Assembly: GCA_900696485.1 (NCBI GenBank)
Contig: CAADGG010000005.1
Coordinates: 1-64,000 of the forward strand
Direction of reading: 5' to 3'
Length of the DNA: 64,000 nucleotides
From: an uncultured Pseudomonadota bacterium
GTDB lineage: Bacteria; Myxococcota_A; UBA9160; PR03
Both the position numbers and the translations under genes were made by a program. The notes under the pieces are model-generated. The model was not told where the DNA came from and did no database searches. It saw only the letters and a list, made by a program, of their open reading frames with translations. Below are positions 26,404 through 34,923 of this stretch, one piece after another (position 1 is the first letter of the stretch; every line of letters begins with the position of its first letter).

Positions 26404-27288
26404 CTACGGCCGGACGGGAGTCTGGTACTCGATCCCGACGCGGCCGAGGCGGATCTTGAACTCCTTCAGCACCGTGTCGGAGAGCACGCCCTCGAGTTCC
26501 TCGGGCGAGGCATCCGCCAGGTTGACGCCCTGCCACTCCACGGCTTCCTCCGGGGTCCCGAGCTTCTCGCGCACGCGCTCGCGCTGCTCCTGGATCGACC
26601 CGTCGCGGAAGCGGTCGGCGAAGGTCGCCAGCATGTAGTAGGTCATCTCCTTCTGCAGCTTCTCGACCTCGCTCTTCTTCTCCGGATGCTCGCGGATCAG
26701 CGAGCCGATGCGGTTCTCCCCGAAGCCCACGTGGCGCCGCTCGTCCGCAATCGTCCCACTGAGCGTCTTCGCGAACTTCGGATTGCCGCTCTTCATCGAA
26801 GCGTGCAGCATCTCGAAGACGGTGAACGCCATGCCCTCGAGCACGATGTTCTGGCCCACGACGCCGGCCACGAAGTCCTTCTTGTCGACCTTCTCGAGCA
26901 GCGCCTCGGCGAACTTGATCAGGTTCGGGTTGGCCTCTCGCTTCACGACGTCATCGAGCTCGTTCTTCTTGACGCCGAGGTCATAGAGGCGCTGCGTAAA
27001 GACCTCGACGTGGCGCGCCTCGTCGATCGTCTGGGTGGCGAGGAAGGTCTTGCTGGCGTGGTCCGGCGCGCAATTGATCAGCCCGGACGACGCTGCGAGC
27101 GCGCAGCGCTCGCCGGCGACGAGCTGCACCGTCATCGAGATCGCCCGGTCGCGGAGGATCGGATCCCCCGTCACCAGATCCGGCTCCTTCTCGCCCGGTG
27201 CGTGTCCGAACTCGGTGTCCAGCAGGTATCCCTGCGGACACGACTCGAGCCAGCGCTGGATCGAGTAACCCGAGAGAAAGTCCGTCAT
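26404..27288 (-). CDS. Ferritin-like diiron protein, paralogue 3
   Basis: A 294-residue diiron protein with ligands E60 (VAGERCAL), E90 and H93 (DEARHVEVF), E151 (VLEGMAF), and E183 and H186 (ADERRHVGFG). Two ATGs lie six bases apart. The second (27288) was chosen because AAGGAG is 8 nt before it but only 2 nt before the first (27294). The C-terminal third is rich in charged helices (EKKSEVEKLQKEM) and could mediate assembly. It is the last gene of the leftward unit that starts at the TetR gene, about 100 bp after the ligand-less paralogue 4. Catalytic role and substrate are unknown. Confidence 0.83.
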   Translation of the reverse strand: MTDFLSGYSIQRWLESCPQGYLLDTEFGHAPGEKEPDLVTGDPILRDRAISMTVQLVAGERCALAASSGLINCAPDHASKTFLATQTIDEARHVEVFTQRLYDLGVKKNELDDVVKREANPNLIKFAEALLEKVDKKDFVAGVVGQNIVLEGMAFTVFEMLHASMKSGNPKFAKTLSGTIADERRHVGFGENRIGSLIREHPEKKSEVEKLQKEMTYYMLATFADRFRDGSIQEQRERVREKLGTPEEAVEWQGVNLADASPEELEGVLSDTVLKEFKIRLGRVGIEYQTPVRP

Positions 27289-27391
27289 GTCCATGTCTCC
27301 TTCGTCTTCTGGATGGAAAGGGGGATGACCGTGCCCTCTGCAACGCCCCGGGACATCCGGGTGCGCGCGGACCGCACGGCCGGAGCCGGGC

Positions 27392-28492
27392 TCAGGCCTC
27401 GAACTCCCGAACGAATGCCTCGAGCGGGCTCTTGTCGCTGGCGATGCCGGCCGCCCGGCGTCGGGCGGCATGCTCGTCGGCGAAGCGACGGTAGAGCGCC
27501 GCCACCCGCGGAATGGCCGCGCCCGCTGCGGCGCGACTGCCGCCCGTCAGCAGTGCGAGCGTCGAGACGAAGATGGGCGCAGACAGCAGACCGACGGCCG
27601 TGTTCTCGACCTCGTCGAGGTGCCCCTCGATCGCCTTCGCCTCGTGCGGACGCTGGCTGAGCAGATAGCGCATGTGCCCGATTCCGTACGAGATCGAGCG
27701 GGAGACATCCTGCACGCCGAAGCGCGCGATCGTCTCGTCCGCAGCGTTCGTCGAGACGGCTCCCAGATGGCGCAGCAGGATCTGCAGCAGGCCGCACAGC
27801 AGCAGATACCCGGAGGCCGAGGCGCACGGGTAGGTGCTGGAGTCGAACACGCTCTTCATCAGCTCCCCGAGCGGCGCATGGTCGCGACCAAGCCCGGTTC
27901 CGCCCGCAATCGCGCGCTTGCGGAACACGTCCGCGAGCTGGGCCGCATCGAACATCTGTGTGCACTGCCACATCTTGAGCTCGACCAGCTCCTGGTTGAT
28001 CCTCCACACCCACTTCGAGGGGATGTCGCCGAGGACCGTGGCCATGCTCGTCAGATCGGTGTAGAGCTGGGCCAATGCGCGTTCGAACTCGTCGGAGTGG
28101 GCAGGCTTCTCGACCGCCTCCCACGGAACTTGACGCGACGGGATCCAGTGGCGTGACTTCGACTCCTCGTAGAGAGCAGGCGCGTTCTCGGACCACACCT
28201 CGCTCTTGCGATTGATGTCGTAGCCCAGGTGGGGCAGGCCCGGAGGCAGAATCGCCCCCCGCGGCGCCATCGAGTAGTTGTGGCGGATCTTCTCCGGGAT
28301 CTGATCCCATGCGTAGCGACCGACGTTCGTGTCGGCCAGGGTCAGCCCGCGCCGGCTCTGGCTCGGCCGGCACTTCGAACGTTCGAGGTCGAGACTCATC
28401 CACTCGAGGGCGAGATTCCCCTTCAGGATCTTCACCGAGCGTTCCAGGACATCCGGATTGTTGAAGAAATCGTCGCGCGCGTAGTAGGCCAT
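27392..28492 (-). CDS. Ferritin-like paralogue 4 that has lost all diiron ligands
   Basis: A 366-residue homologue of the next upstream gene (28517-29641). They align from the first residues (MAYYARDDFF against MSYYGTDDFS) through SRRGLTL, MAPRGAIL and DVFRKRAIAG. At every metal position of that relative this protein has a non-ligand: E151 becomes S149, E185 becomes A183, H188 becomes L186, E234 becomes L235, E264 becomes V263 and H267 becomes S266. The fold-defining residues around them are kept, and the frame is open with a normal start and RBS, so this is a maintained protein and not a pseudogene. It probably acts as a structural or regulatory subunit, as the metal-free beta subunit does in methane and toluene monooxygenases. 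That role is inference. Confidence 0.8.
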   Translation of the reverse strand: MAYYARDDFFNNPDVLERSVKILKGNLALEWMSLDLERSKCRPSQSRRGLTLADTNVGRYAWDQIPEKIRHNYSMAPRGAILPPGLPHLGYDINRKSEVWSENAPALYEESKSRHWIPSRQVPWEAVEKPAHSDEFERALAQLYTDLTSMATVLGDIPSKWVWRINQELVELKMWQCTQMFDAAQLADVFRKRAIAGGTGLGRDHAPLGELMKSVFDSSTYPCASASGYLLLCGLLQILLRHLGAVSTNAADETIARFGVQDVSRSISYGIGHMRYLLSQRPHEAKAIEGHLDEVENTAVGLLSAPIFVSTLALLTGGSRAAAGAAIPRVAALYRRFADEHAARRRAAGIASDKSPLEAFVREFEA

Positions 28493-28516
28493 GTCGTCTC
28501 CTCTTCCTGGCTCGGC

Positions 28517-29641
28517 TCAGGCCGACAACGCGGTGATCATCCGCTGCTGCAACTCGAGCAGCGGGCTGCGCTCACGGCGCTCCGGCAGACCGGCCCGCTC
28601 GGCGCGATGGAAGTACTCCTCGATCTGCTTGCCCTGGAAGGCGCCCACCACCGCGATGCCGTGGCGGATGCATTCCGGGGTCGTGCCCTTGCCACCGAGC
28701 ACGATCATCGACTCGAGCTGATCGGGGTTGAACAGGCCCGTGAGGTGCCGTTCCGCCTCGTCGAGGAAGCCGTTGATCTGGGGGCGCACCTCCGGACAGT
28801 TGTCCATCAGGTACTTGAGGTGCTGCAAGCCGTAGGAGACGTGCCGCGCCTCGTCCTGCATCACGAGCTGGAACATCCGCTGCTCGACCGGCGTGGGCGA
28901 GATGTACTCGCTCGAACGGAACAGCGTCAGGATGAACCCCTCTCCCAGCACGTGCAGGAAGACGCTGCCCTCGCTGTAGCTGTCGGCTTCGAGGATCCCC
29001 TTGAGCGCATGCTCGCCGCGCACACTCGCGCGAATCAGTCCGGCCCCGGCCAGCGCACGCTTTCGGAACACCTCGGCGTGTCGAGCCTCGTCGATCGCCT
29101 GCGTCGCGATGAAGCCCTTCACCTCCTGGAAGTAGCTGTTCATGTGGTGGCTCCACTTCGCCGGCAGATCGGTGGCGATCATCTCCACCTCGGAGAGCAG
29201 CGTGCAGAGCTGACAGAAGGCGATCTCGAGCTCGTCCGGGATCTCGTACTTGTCCATGTCCCGCCACGGAACGTCCGTCGTGACGTTCCACTGCCGGCTC
29301 ATCGCCTCCTCCCAGTAGTTCTGGACGCGATAACCCCAGACGTCGGACTTCTTGTTCAGCGACGGACCGAGATCCGGCTGCTCGCTGCCTGGCGCGAGAA
29401 TCGCGCCCCGGGGCGCCACGCCGCGGTTGTCACGCACCACCTCGGGTGTGTTCTCGATCGCATAGGGCCCGACCTCACAGTCCTCGAGCGTGAGACCGCG
29501 CCGGGGATCCCGGCGCCGCACGTCCACCGTCTCGCGAGCGTTGTCGAGCCACCCGAAATCCAGGTTGCCCTTCTTGATGTCGCGGATGCGAAGATTGAAG
29601 TCGGAGTTGTACGAGAAGTCGTCAGTTCCGTAGTAGCTCAT
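28517..29641 (-). CDS. Ferritin-like diiron protein, paralogue 5 (catalytic partner of paralogue 4)
   Basis: A 374-residue diiron protein with an intact site: E151 (LSEVEMI; E153 is an alternative), E185 and H188 (DEARHAEVF), E234 (LGEGFIL), and E264 and H267 (DEARHVSYG). About 110 extra N-terminal residues are absent from paralogues 1-3 but shared with paralogue 4, showing that 4 and 5 form their own subfamily. The genes are 24 bp apart in the same direction, as expected for two subunits of one complex. No signal peptide. By analogy with other diiron oxygenases it would activate O2 with electrons from a ferredoxin; the reaction is unknown. Confidence 0.84.
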   Translation of the reverse strand: MSYYGTDDFSYNSDFNLRIRDIKKGNLDFGWLDNARETVDVRRRDPRRGLTLEDCEVGPYAIENTPEVVRDNRGVAPRGAILAPGSEQPDLGPSLNKKSDVWGYRVQNYWEEAMSRQWNVTTDVPWRDMDKYEIPDELEIAFCQLCTLLSEVEMIATDLPAKWSHHMNSYFQEVKGFIATQAIDEARHAEVFRKRALAGAGLIRASVRGEHALKGILEADSYSEGSVFLHVLGEGFILTLFRSSEYISPTPVEQRMFQLVMQDEARHVSYGLQHLKYLMDNCPEVRPQINGFLDEAERHLTGLFNPDQLESMIVLGGKGTTPECIRHGIAVVGAFQGKQIEEYFHRAERAGLPERRERSPLLELQQRMITALSA

Positions 29642-29677
29642 GATCCGTCCTCCGGTGGGGGCTTCGGGTCCGGTCGG

Positions 29678-30115
29678 TCAGGCCCACTCGATGTCGAGAT
29701 CGGCCGCCTGGTCGACGAACGCCTGGATCGTCGCCATGAATCGGTAGAACTTGTCGTGTCCCTCCGGCTCGTCGTAGACGACCTTCATCCGGTCGCCCAC
29801 GTGGGAGAGACTGTTGAGCGTATAGGCCGGCGCCGGGTGTCCGGTCTTCTGGATCGACTCGAACATCTCCTTCCACAACGCGAGCGGAGCCTCGAGCACG
29901 AAATCGAAACCGGCGCCCTCGGGGCTCGAGAGTTCGCGGACGTCGGAGCATTCGAAGACGTCGAAGGTCAACGAGTAGAGATGCGGGTTCTTGCCCAGCA
30001 CCCTCATTCCCATCACCGTGTCGCAGAAGCCGAGCTTCTCGAACGCCGCCGGGTTCGCGTTCATGCGACGTGCGAGTTCCTGAAAGAACTCGAGAGAAGG
30101 AAACTTGATCGCCAT
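29678..30115 (-). CDS. SCP2-like small protein of the diiron cluster
   Basis: A 145-residue protein that resembles SCP2/sterol-carrier-fold proteins (SLTFDVFECSDVRELSSPEG, then APLALWKEMFESIQ). No catalytic motif is seen. SCP2-like domains bind hydrophobic ligands such as lipids or acyl-CoA, so it could present a hydrophobic substrate to the diiron enzymes. The ATG at 30115 has GAGGAG upstream. It sits between the TetR gene and paralogue 5 in one leftward unit. The fold assignment is moderate; the function is inference from context. Confidence 0.6.
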   Translation of the reverse strand: MAIKFPSLEFFQELARRMNANPAAFEKLGFCDTVMGMRVLGKNPHLYSLTFDVFECSDVRELSSPEGAGFDFVLEAPLALWKEMFESIQKTGHPAPAYTLNSLSHVGDRMKVVYDEPEGHDKFYRFMATIQAFVDQAADLDIEWA

Positions 30116-30150
30116 CGGGTGTTCTCCTCGTTCCGTTGATTCGCGCTCGT

Positions 30151-30834
30151 CTACGCCGCGGCCCCGAGCCGCTCGTCTACTCCCAGATACGCCAGGAACG
30201 CGCGCGCCAGTTCCGCTGCCAGCTTGTCGTCCGAGGCCGGGATCCCGAAGACCCCGCCCTCGCCGAACAGGATCGCCTGTTCGAGAGTTCCGAGGACGAG
30301 CCGGAGTCCGAAGCCCACGGCCGCCACCGGATCCTCGTGTGAGATCCGCGCCGCACGCGGCAGCAGCAGCGCGCACAGGCGCTCGCTCACGTGGGCGACG
30401 AGCCCTTCCTTGCGCTCGATCATCGGCGGCTCGCTTCTCGTGCCGACCATCAGCTCGCGCAGGACCCCGCAACGCTCGCGGTGGATCTCCACCAGGAAGA
30501 CGATCAGCTCGCTCACGATCTCGGTGATGCTGGCGCCCTCCCAGCGATCGGGATCGAAGACGACATCCGTCGTCAGGTACGCCTCCTTGACGAAGCGATC
30601 CTGGAGGCAGTGCAGAACCCCGTTCTTGTCGTGGAAGCGGGCATACACGGCCCCCACCGAGAACCCGGCCCGGGCGGCGATGTCGGCGACCGTGACGTCG
30701 TGGAAGCCCTTGTCGGCGATCAGCGCCTCGGCGCTGTCGAGCAGGCGCTCGAGCGTCTGTTGACTCCTCGCCTGCTGTGCGGGGCAGATCCACTGGAAGC
30801 GGGGATTCGAATACGTCGGGCTCATCGGGCTCAT
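30151..30834 (-). CDS. TetR/AcrR family regulator of the diiron cluster
   Basis: A 227-residue regulator. The N-terminal helix-turn-helix is at about residues 28-72 (LLDSAEALIADKGFHDVTVADIAARAGFSVGAVYARFHDKNG), followed by a long ligand-binding helical domain. It is the first gene of the leftward unit that continues with the SCP2-like protein and paralogues 5, 4 and 3, so it probably controls that unit and itself in response to a hydrophobic or aromatic ligand. The promoter region at 30835-31000 is unusually AT-rich around 30895-30925. Confidence 0.9.
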   Translation of the reverse strand: MSPMSPTYSNPRFQWICPAQQARSQQTLERLLDSAEALIADKGFHDVTVADIAARAGFSVGAVYARFHDKNGVLHCLQDRFVKEAYLTTDVVFDPDRWEGASITEIVSELIVFLVEIHRERCGVLRELMVGTRSEPPMIERKEGLVAHVSERLCALLLPRAARISHEDPVAAVGFGLRLVLGTLEQAILFGEGGVFGIPASDDKLAAELARAFLAYLGVDERLGAAA

Positions 30835-31000
30835 CTCGCTCGGAGGGCTCGGAGGGGAGGGCTCGAGGCAGCTCGATTTCCTAGCGAATGTCGGGAACCA
30901 TAATTCGTATTCAGTTCTTCGTCAAGGATCCGACAGGGAACATCCCGCGACGTCTATCACCCGCGGGGAAATCTGGAGTCGGGCAGCCGGTGGGTGCGGA

Positions 31001-31204
31001 TCACATCCCGGGGACGAAGATGTGGATCAGGAAGAGCAGGACCGGGAAGGCGACGCAGAGCAGCAGAACGGCGATCATGCCCTTCGCCGAAACCTCCCGG
31101 TCGGCCGCGGCGCCCCGCTCCAGAGCCGGCTCCCCGCACCGCGGACACATCCAATCGTGGCTGGGGATCTCGGCCCCGCACTTCGAACAACTCGTCAGCG
31201 CCAT
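31001..31204 (-). CDS. Small zinc-ribbon membrane protein
   Basis: A 67-residue protein with an N-terminal zinc ribbon (CSKCGAEI and CPRCGEP) and one C-terminal hydrophobic helix (GMIAVLLLCVAFPVLLFLIHIFV). The layout is the reverse of the gene at 17450. Function is unknown. The ATG at 31204 has no strong SD. Upstream is a G-rich 15-bp tandem repeat. Confidence 0.6.
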   Translation of the reverse strand: MALTSCSKCGAEIPSHDWMCPRCGEPALERGAAADREVSAKGMIAVLLLCVAFPVLLFLIHIFVPGM

Positions 31205-31216
31205 GAGGGTCCGTCC

Positions 31217-31258
31217 TGTGAGGCGGGTGGGTGTGAGGCGGGTGGGTGCGAGGCGGGG
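31217..31258 (+). repeat. 15-bp G-rich tandem repeat (2.7 copies)
   Basis: Two exact copies of tgtgaggcgggtggg (31217-31231 and 31232-31246) are followed by a partial third. The plus strand has the order GGGTGGG...GGGTGGG, which could form a G-quadruplex. It lies in the upstream region of the small zinc-ribbon gene. Confidence 0.8.
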
Positions 31259-31360
31259 CCGTCCGGCGAGGTGACCCGTCGGCCGGGGAGAATACCGACC
31301 ACGACGCGCCGCCGCATCGCGTCCGCCGCCGGCAGCGCCTCCCCCCTCAGCCGCACCCCG

Positions 31361-32539
31361 TCAGGGGGTGGGCGGCGGCAACCGGACCTCCTGCGGGATC
31401 GACCAGACCCGCGCGCGATCCACGAACAGCGTCTGGTCGTGTTCGAGGTCGAGGAAGCTGGTTTCGATGCCGTCAGCGGTGAACGTGAGGCGATAGTTGT
31501 CGATCCAGCTCACGAACCCGAGCTTCTCGTCCGGCGCCACCGGCGTCGCGGCGACGGGCCTGCCATCCACGACGAACGTCACACCTCGTCCGGTCCAGAC
31601 GATTCCGTAGGTATGCCAGCGCCGGAGATCGATCGCGAGGGGTTGCACGAGAACGGGCTGTCCACGGTCGAAGACGGTCGCGAGGAAGAGTCCGATCCCG
31701 CCGACACTCTCGGGTGACAGCGACAAGAACCAGGCGTTCGTCATGCCGTCCGGAGCGCCGGGTCCGCCGGTGCCGAGGTTCCAGAAGCCGAAGCCTCGCG
31801 TCCCGCGACCGCGGCCGGAGAAGACCCCGTTGTCGTCCGAGGCACGCGCCCGGATCTCGAGCCGCACGCCGGGCCCCCACGGAAAGCCGCGCTCGAATCC
31901 GCGCCGGTAGTCGTTGATCTCCGCATCCGAGTACTCCCCGGCGTGGCTGTCGGCCGTGACGGTGAACGAGGCGGCGCCTCCGGACAGCGCGTGTCGCCCG
32001 GTTCCACTCTGCCACCAGTCCCAGTGAGGACGCCGTTCGTCGAAGTCGTCATCGATCACGAGGAGTTCGCGGCCGCGCTGCTTTCCGCGCAACACGAGGT
32101 CGCAGTCGTTCTCCGGATCGGCGTCCGTCTCGGCGATGTGCGCGCAGGCGAAGAACAGGACCGGCTCCGACTCGGGGACACCCTCCTCCGGCGCTCGCCA
32201 GCGAAACGCCCAGGAGCCGCTCCGGCCTGGCCGGATCCGGCGCCGATGCGGCCGCATCGATTCGATCGACCCGGCGTCCGTTCCGTCGGCGTAGCGCGCG
32301 AGCAGGTCGACGCCGGTCGCTGTGACCGGAAGCGATCCGACGTTCCGCACCCGGACGCGCAGCGGAACGACGCGCCGCATCCTGAACGCCTGCGGCACGC
32401 GCAGCTCCGCGGCCACGTCGGCCTGCTCGAGCAGGATCGGATCGATCCCGATCTGCGGCGCGTCGAGGTCGCTCGCGCGCCCGCCCGGGGCGGCGAGCAG
32501 CGCCCAGGCGATCCCCAGCGTCCGCACGATCCGCAGCAC
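31361..32539 (-). CDS. Secreted concanavalin-fold (GH16/LamG-like) protein
   Basis: A protein of about 392 residues with an N-terminal signal (GIAWALLAAPGGRASD), an Ig-like or CARDB-like strand domain (VVPLRVRVRNVGSLPVTATGV), then a jelly-roll domain resembling glycoside hydrolase family 16 (FSGRGRGTRGFGFWNLG, WHTYGIVWTGRGVTFVVDG). The usual GH16 catalytic ExDxE motif is not evident, so it is better seen as a lectin-like or inactive member. The start is uncertain: GTG at 32539 gives a compact signal, while ATGs at 32614-32626 would add 25-29 residues of basic leader. It is divergent from the aminotransferase gene. Confidence 0.65.
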   Translation of the reverse strand: MLRIVRTLGIAWALLAAPGGRASDLDAPQIGIDPILLEQADVAAELRVPQAFRMRRVVPLRVRVRNVGSLPVTATGVDLLARYADGTDAGSIESMRPHRRRIRPGRSGSWAFRWRAPEEGVPESEPVLFFACAHIAETDADPENDCDLVLRGKQRGRELLVIDDDFDERRPHWDWWQSGTGRHALSGGAASFTVTADSHAGEYSDAEINDYRRGFERGFPWGPGVRLEIRARASDDNGVFSGRGRGTRGFGFWNLGTGGPGAPDGMTNAWFLSLSPESVGGIGLFLATVFDRGQPVLVQPLAIDLRRWHTYGIVWTGRGVTFVVDGRPVAATPVAPDEKLGFVSWIDNYRLTFTADGIETSFLDLEHDQTLFVDRARVWSIPQEVRLPPPTP

Positions 32540-32961
32540 GCCAGCGCTCGGGCACCACGATCGACGTCCCTGGGTTCGGGGGCTTCCGCGCCGATTTCCA
32601 GCGGGAGCGGGCATGGTCCGCATCATCACACGACACAGAACCCTGTGCAAGCACGGAATGCCATCGCCTCCGGGCCGGTGCGGCACCTGTGGACGCAGTT
32701 CCCCGTCCGGAACGGGTGCGGAGCGGAACCCCTGCGCATTCCCGGCTGCCCCGCCGCGGGTCCGACACGAACGGCCCCGGAGCCACGACGGCCGCGCCGC
32801 ACCCACCCCGCTCGCTCCGAAGCACTGCCGCCGTCCGTCCTCTCCTGTCTCTTGCCGGCAATCCCGGACGAAGGCTCCGCGGCGCTAGTGTCCGGTCACG
32901 GAAGTCCACCGTCCGGACCATCACTCGGCACCCGGGCGGATCCGCACGAGGAGGCTCTGGC
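32540..32961. other. Divergent intergenic region
   Basis: This 420-bp stretch lies between the lectin-fold gene and the aminotransferase gene. Apart from possible upstream starts of the former and the 29-bp motif at 32885-32913, no gene or repeat is supported. Confidence 0.5.
32885..32913 (+). promoter_or_regulatory. Conserved 29-bp upstream motif, copy 2
   Basis: The sequence ctagtgtccggtc followed by acggaagtccaccgtc matches 25 of 29 bases with the copy before the VOC gene (23218-23246). It ends 48 bp before the aminotransferase start. Confidence 0.5.
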
Positions 32962-34197
32962 ATGAACGACACACCGCTCGATCGCAAGAGGTTCGTCGAA
33001 CGCTACGCGCGCTTCTTCGGACGGGAGCGTGTCGCCGCAATCGAGCGCCTCGGCTACCTGATGGTCGAGGCGTCGGGCGAGGGGCCCTACATCACCGACA
33101 CCGAAGGGAGACGCTTCCTCGACCTCTGGGGCGTCGGCGGCGTCCATGGCCTCGGCCATCGTCATCCGGTCCTGGTGGCGGCGATGACGGAAGCGCTGCG
33201 CACGGAGGACTTCGGGTCGCTGTTCCACTTCAGCGAGGCGAAGGCCCGCCTCGCGGAGACTCTCGCCCGCACCACACCGGGACGACTCGAGGTGACGTGG
33301 CCGGCCGTCACCGGCAGCGAGGCCATCGACCAGGCCTGCAAGCTCGCCCGCGGCGCCACCGGCCGCAGCCAGATCCTCCACGGCGACCACGGCTACCACG
33401 GCGTCACCGGCTTCGCGCTCAGCATGATGGGCTCGCCGTCGATGCGCGCGTGGGCGGAGCCGCTGATTCCCGACTTCCAGGCGGTTCCCTACGGCGATGC
33501 GAGCGCCCTCGCGAGCGCGATCAGCGAACGCACGGCGGCCGTCGTGCTCGAGCCGGTGCGCACGGACTACGACGGCCGCGCGCCGGATCCGGGCTACTTC
33601 GCCGAGGTGCGGCGGCTGTGTGACGCGCACGGCGCAAAGCTCGTGGTGGACGAGGTCGTGACCGGGATGGGCCGTCTCGGCCACCTGTGGGGCATCGATC
33701 ACTGGGGCGTCGAGCCGGATCTGCTCGTCACGGCGAAGGGGTTCTCGGGCGGCCTCTACCCGATGGCTGCCGTCGTCATGCGCCCCGAGGTCCTCGCCTT
33801 CTGGGGCGACGACCCGTACCGCATCATCTCCTCGTACGCGTGGTCGAACGTCGGCGCGGTGGTGTCACGTACCGCCGTCGAGGAGACGGAGCGGATCCTC
33901 CCGCACGCGTGTGCCATGGGAGACCGGCTCGGGCGTGTGGTCGAGGAGCTCGCCGGCCGCCATCCCGCGCTCGTGCGCGGTGTGCGTCGCACGGGTCTGC
34001 TCTGGGCGCTCGACTTCCGCGACGAGATGGCCGGGGCGTTCTTCGTGCTCGGCCTGTTCCAGCGCGGCGTGATCGTCGTCGCCTCCGCGCAGAATCTGGC
34101 CGTGCCGAAGCTCTATCCGCCGCTCATTCTCGAGGACGAACAGATCGCAGAGTTCGCCGAGAAGGCGGAGGACACGCTGCGAGCCCTGGCTGGGTGA
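32962..34197 (+). CDS. Class III PLP-dependent aminotransferase
   Basis: A 411-residue class III aminotransferase (ornithine/acetylornithine/glutamate-semialdehyde mutase type). Landmarks: YITDTEGRRFLDLWGVGGVHGLGHRHP near the N terminus, AVTGSEAIDQACKLAR for phosphate binding, LHGDHGYHGVTGFALS, the LVVDEVVTGMGRLG box with the cofactor-stabilising aspartate, and the Schiff-base lysine K259 in VTAKGFSGGLYP. The ATG at 32962 follows GAGGAGG. The exact amino donor cannot be inferred. It carries an upstream motif shared with the VOC gene of the diiron cluster, so it may belong to the same regulon. Confidence 0.93.
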   Translation: MNDTPLDRKRFVERYARFFGRERVAAIERLGYLMVEASGEGPYITDTEGRRFLDLWGVGGVHGLGHRHPVLVAAMTEALRTEDFGSLFHFSEAKARLAETLARTTPGRLEVTWPAVTGSEAIDQACKLARGATGRSQILHGDHGYHGVTGFALSMMGSPSMRAWAEPLIPDFQAVPYGDASALASAISERTAAVVLEPVRTDYDGRAPDPGYFAEVRRLCDAHGAKLVVDEVVTGMGRLGHLWGIDHWGVEPDLLVTAKGFSGGLYPMAAVVMRPEVLAFWGDDPYRIISSYAWSNVGAVVSRTAVEETERILPHACAMGDRLGRVVEELAGRHPALVRGVRRTGLLWALDFRDEMAGAFFVLGLFQRGVIVVASAQNLAVPKLYPPLILEDEQIAEFAEKAEDTLRALAG

Positions 34198-34270
34198 CCG
34201 GAAGGCGCTCCCGGCCGGCGCGCGCGGTCTCCCGCTTCGATTCGCGCCACGGCTGCGGTAGCGTGCGCGC

Positions 34271-34699
34271 ATGCTGGAGAACTCTCCGACCGAACAATTC
34301 GTGCTGGGCGCCTGCGGCCTGTTCTTCCTGACCGGGCTGCTGTCGGGGATCTGGAAGTGGCGCGCCATGCGGCGCTCGCCCGACCATACGGCGCCCTTCT
34401 ACGTCGACACCGGCCACCGGGCGGCTCTGCTCTACAGCTTCGCGTGTCTGGTGTTGCTGGAGTTCGTGCGGCTCAGCCCGTTCTCCGAGCCGGTCACGTT
34501 CTTCGCCGCGGCCGCCCCGATCGCGTTCTTCGCCCTCGCGGTGGCGACGTACCTGATGCTCGGCCTGCAGGACCGCACCGACAACCAGTTCGCCCACGAG
34601 ACCCCGCAGCAGTACGTCGGGATGCTGCTGCTGATCGCGGCCGAGGTCGGCGGCTTCGTCGTGCTGTTCGCCGGCTTCCTCGTGCGCGTACTCCAGTAG
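34271..34699 (+). CDS. Four-helix integral membrane protein, unknown function
   Basis: A 142-residue protein with four hydrophobic segments (FVLGACGLFFLTGLLSGIW, AALLYSFACLVLLEFV, FAAAAPIAFFALAVATYLML and VGMLLLIAAEVGGFVVLFAG) and short charged loops. No recognisable domain. It is in the same direction as the aminotransferase, 73 bp downstream, but the link is unclear. Confidence 0.6.
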   Translation: MLENSPTEQFVLGACGLFFLTGLLSGIWKWRAMRRSPDHTAPFYVDTGHRAALLYSFACLVLLEFVRLSPFSEPVTFFAAAAPIAFFALAVATYLMLGLQDRTDNQFAHETPQQYVGMLLLIAAEVGGFVVLFAGFLVRVLQ

Positions 34700-34799
34700 C
34701 CGGGCGCCCGGGTCGTGCGATCGTAACGCTTCGCCCCGGCCGACCCGCGAGAGGCTGGCCCGTCGCGCGCGGCCGGCTCGGTCCCACCAGCGTCTTGTC

Positions 34800-34890
34800 C
34801 GCGTGCGCGGCGGAGCCTCTGCCGCTCCCCGACGGCGCGTTCGATCTTGTCGTCGCGACGAATGCGTTCCACTTCTTCCGCGCTCCCGAG
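34800..34890 (+). pseudogene. Methyltransferase fragment
   Basis: The frame through 34809-34890 reads EPLPLPDGAFDLVVATNAFH and then FFRAPE, which matches the post-motif II region of SAM-dependent methyltransferases. Neither an N-terminal SAM-binding GxGxG nor a C-terminal half accompanies it. It is a short remnant in a 224-bp gap. Confidence 0.45.
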
Positions 34891-34923
34891 AGGGGCGCTG
34901 CACGCCATGCGCCGTTCACCGGC

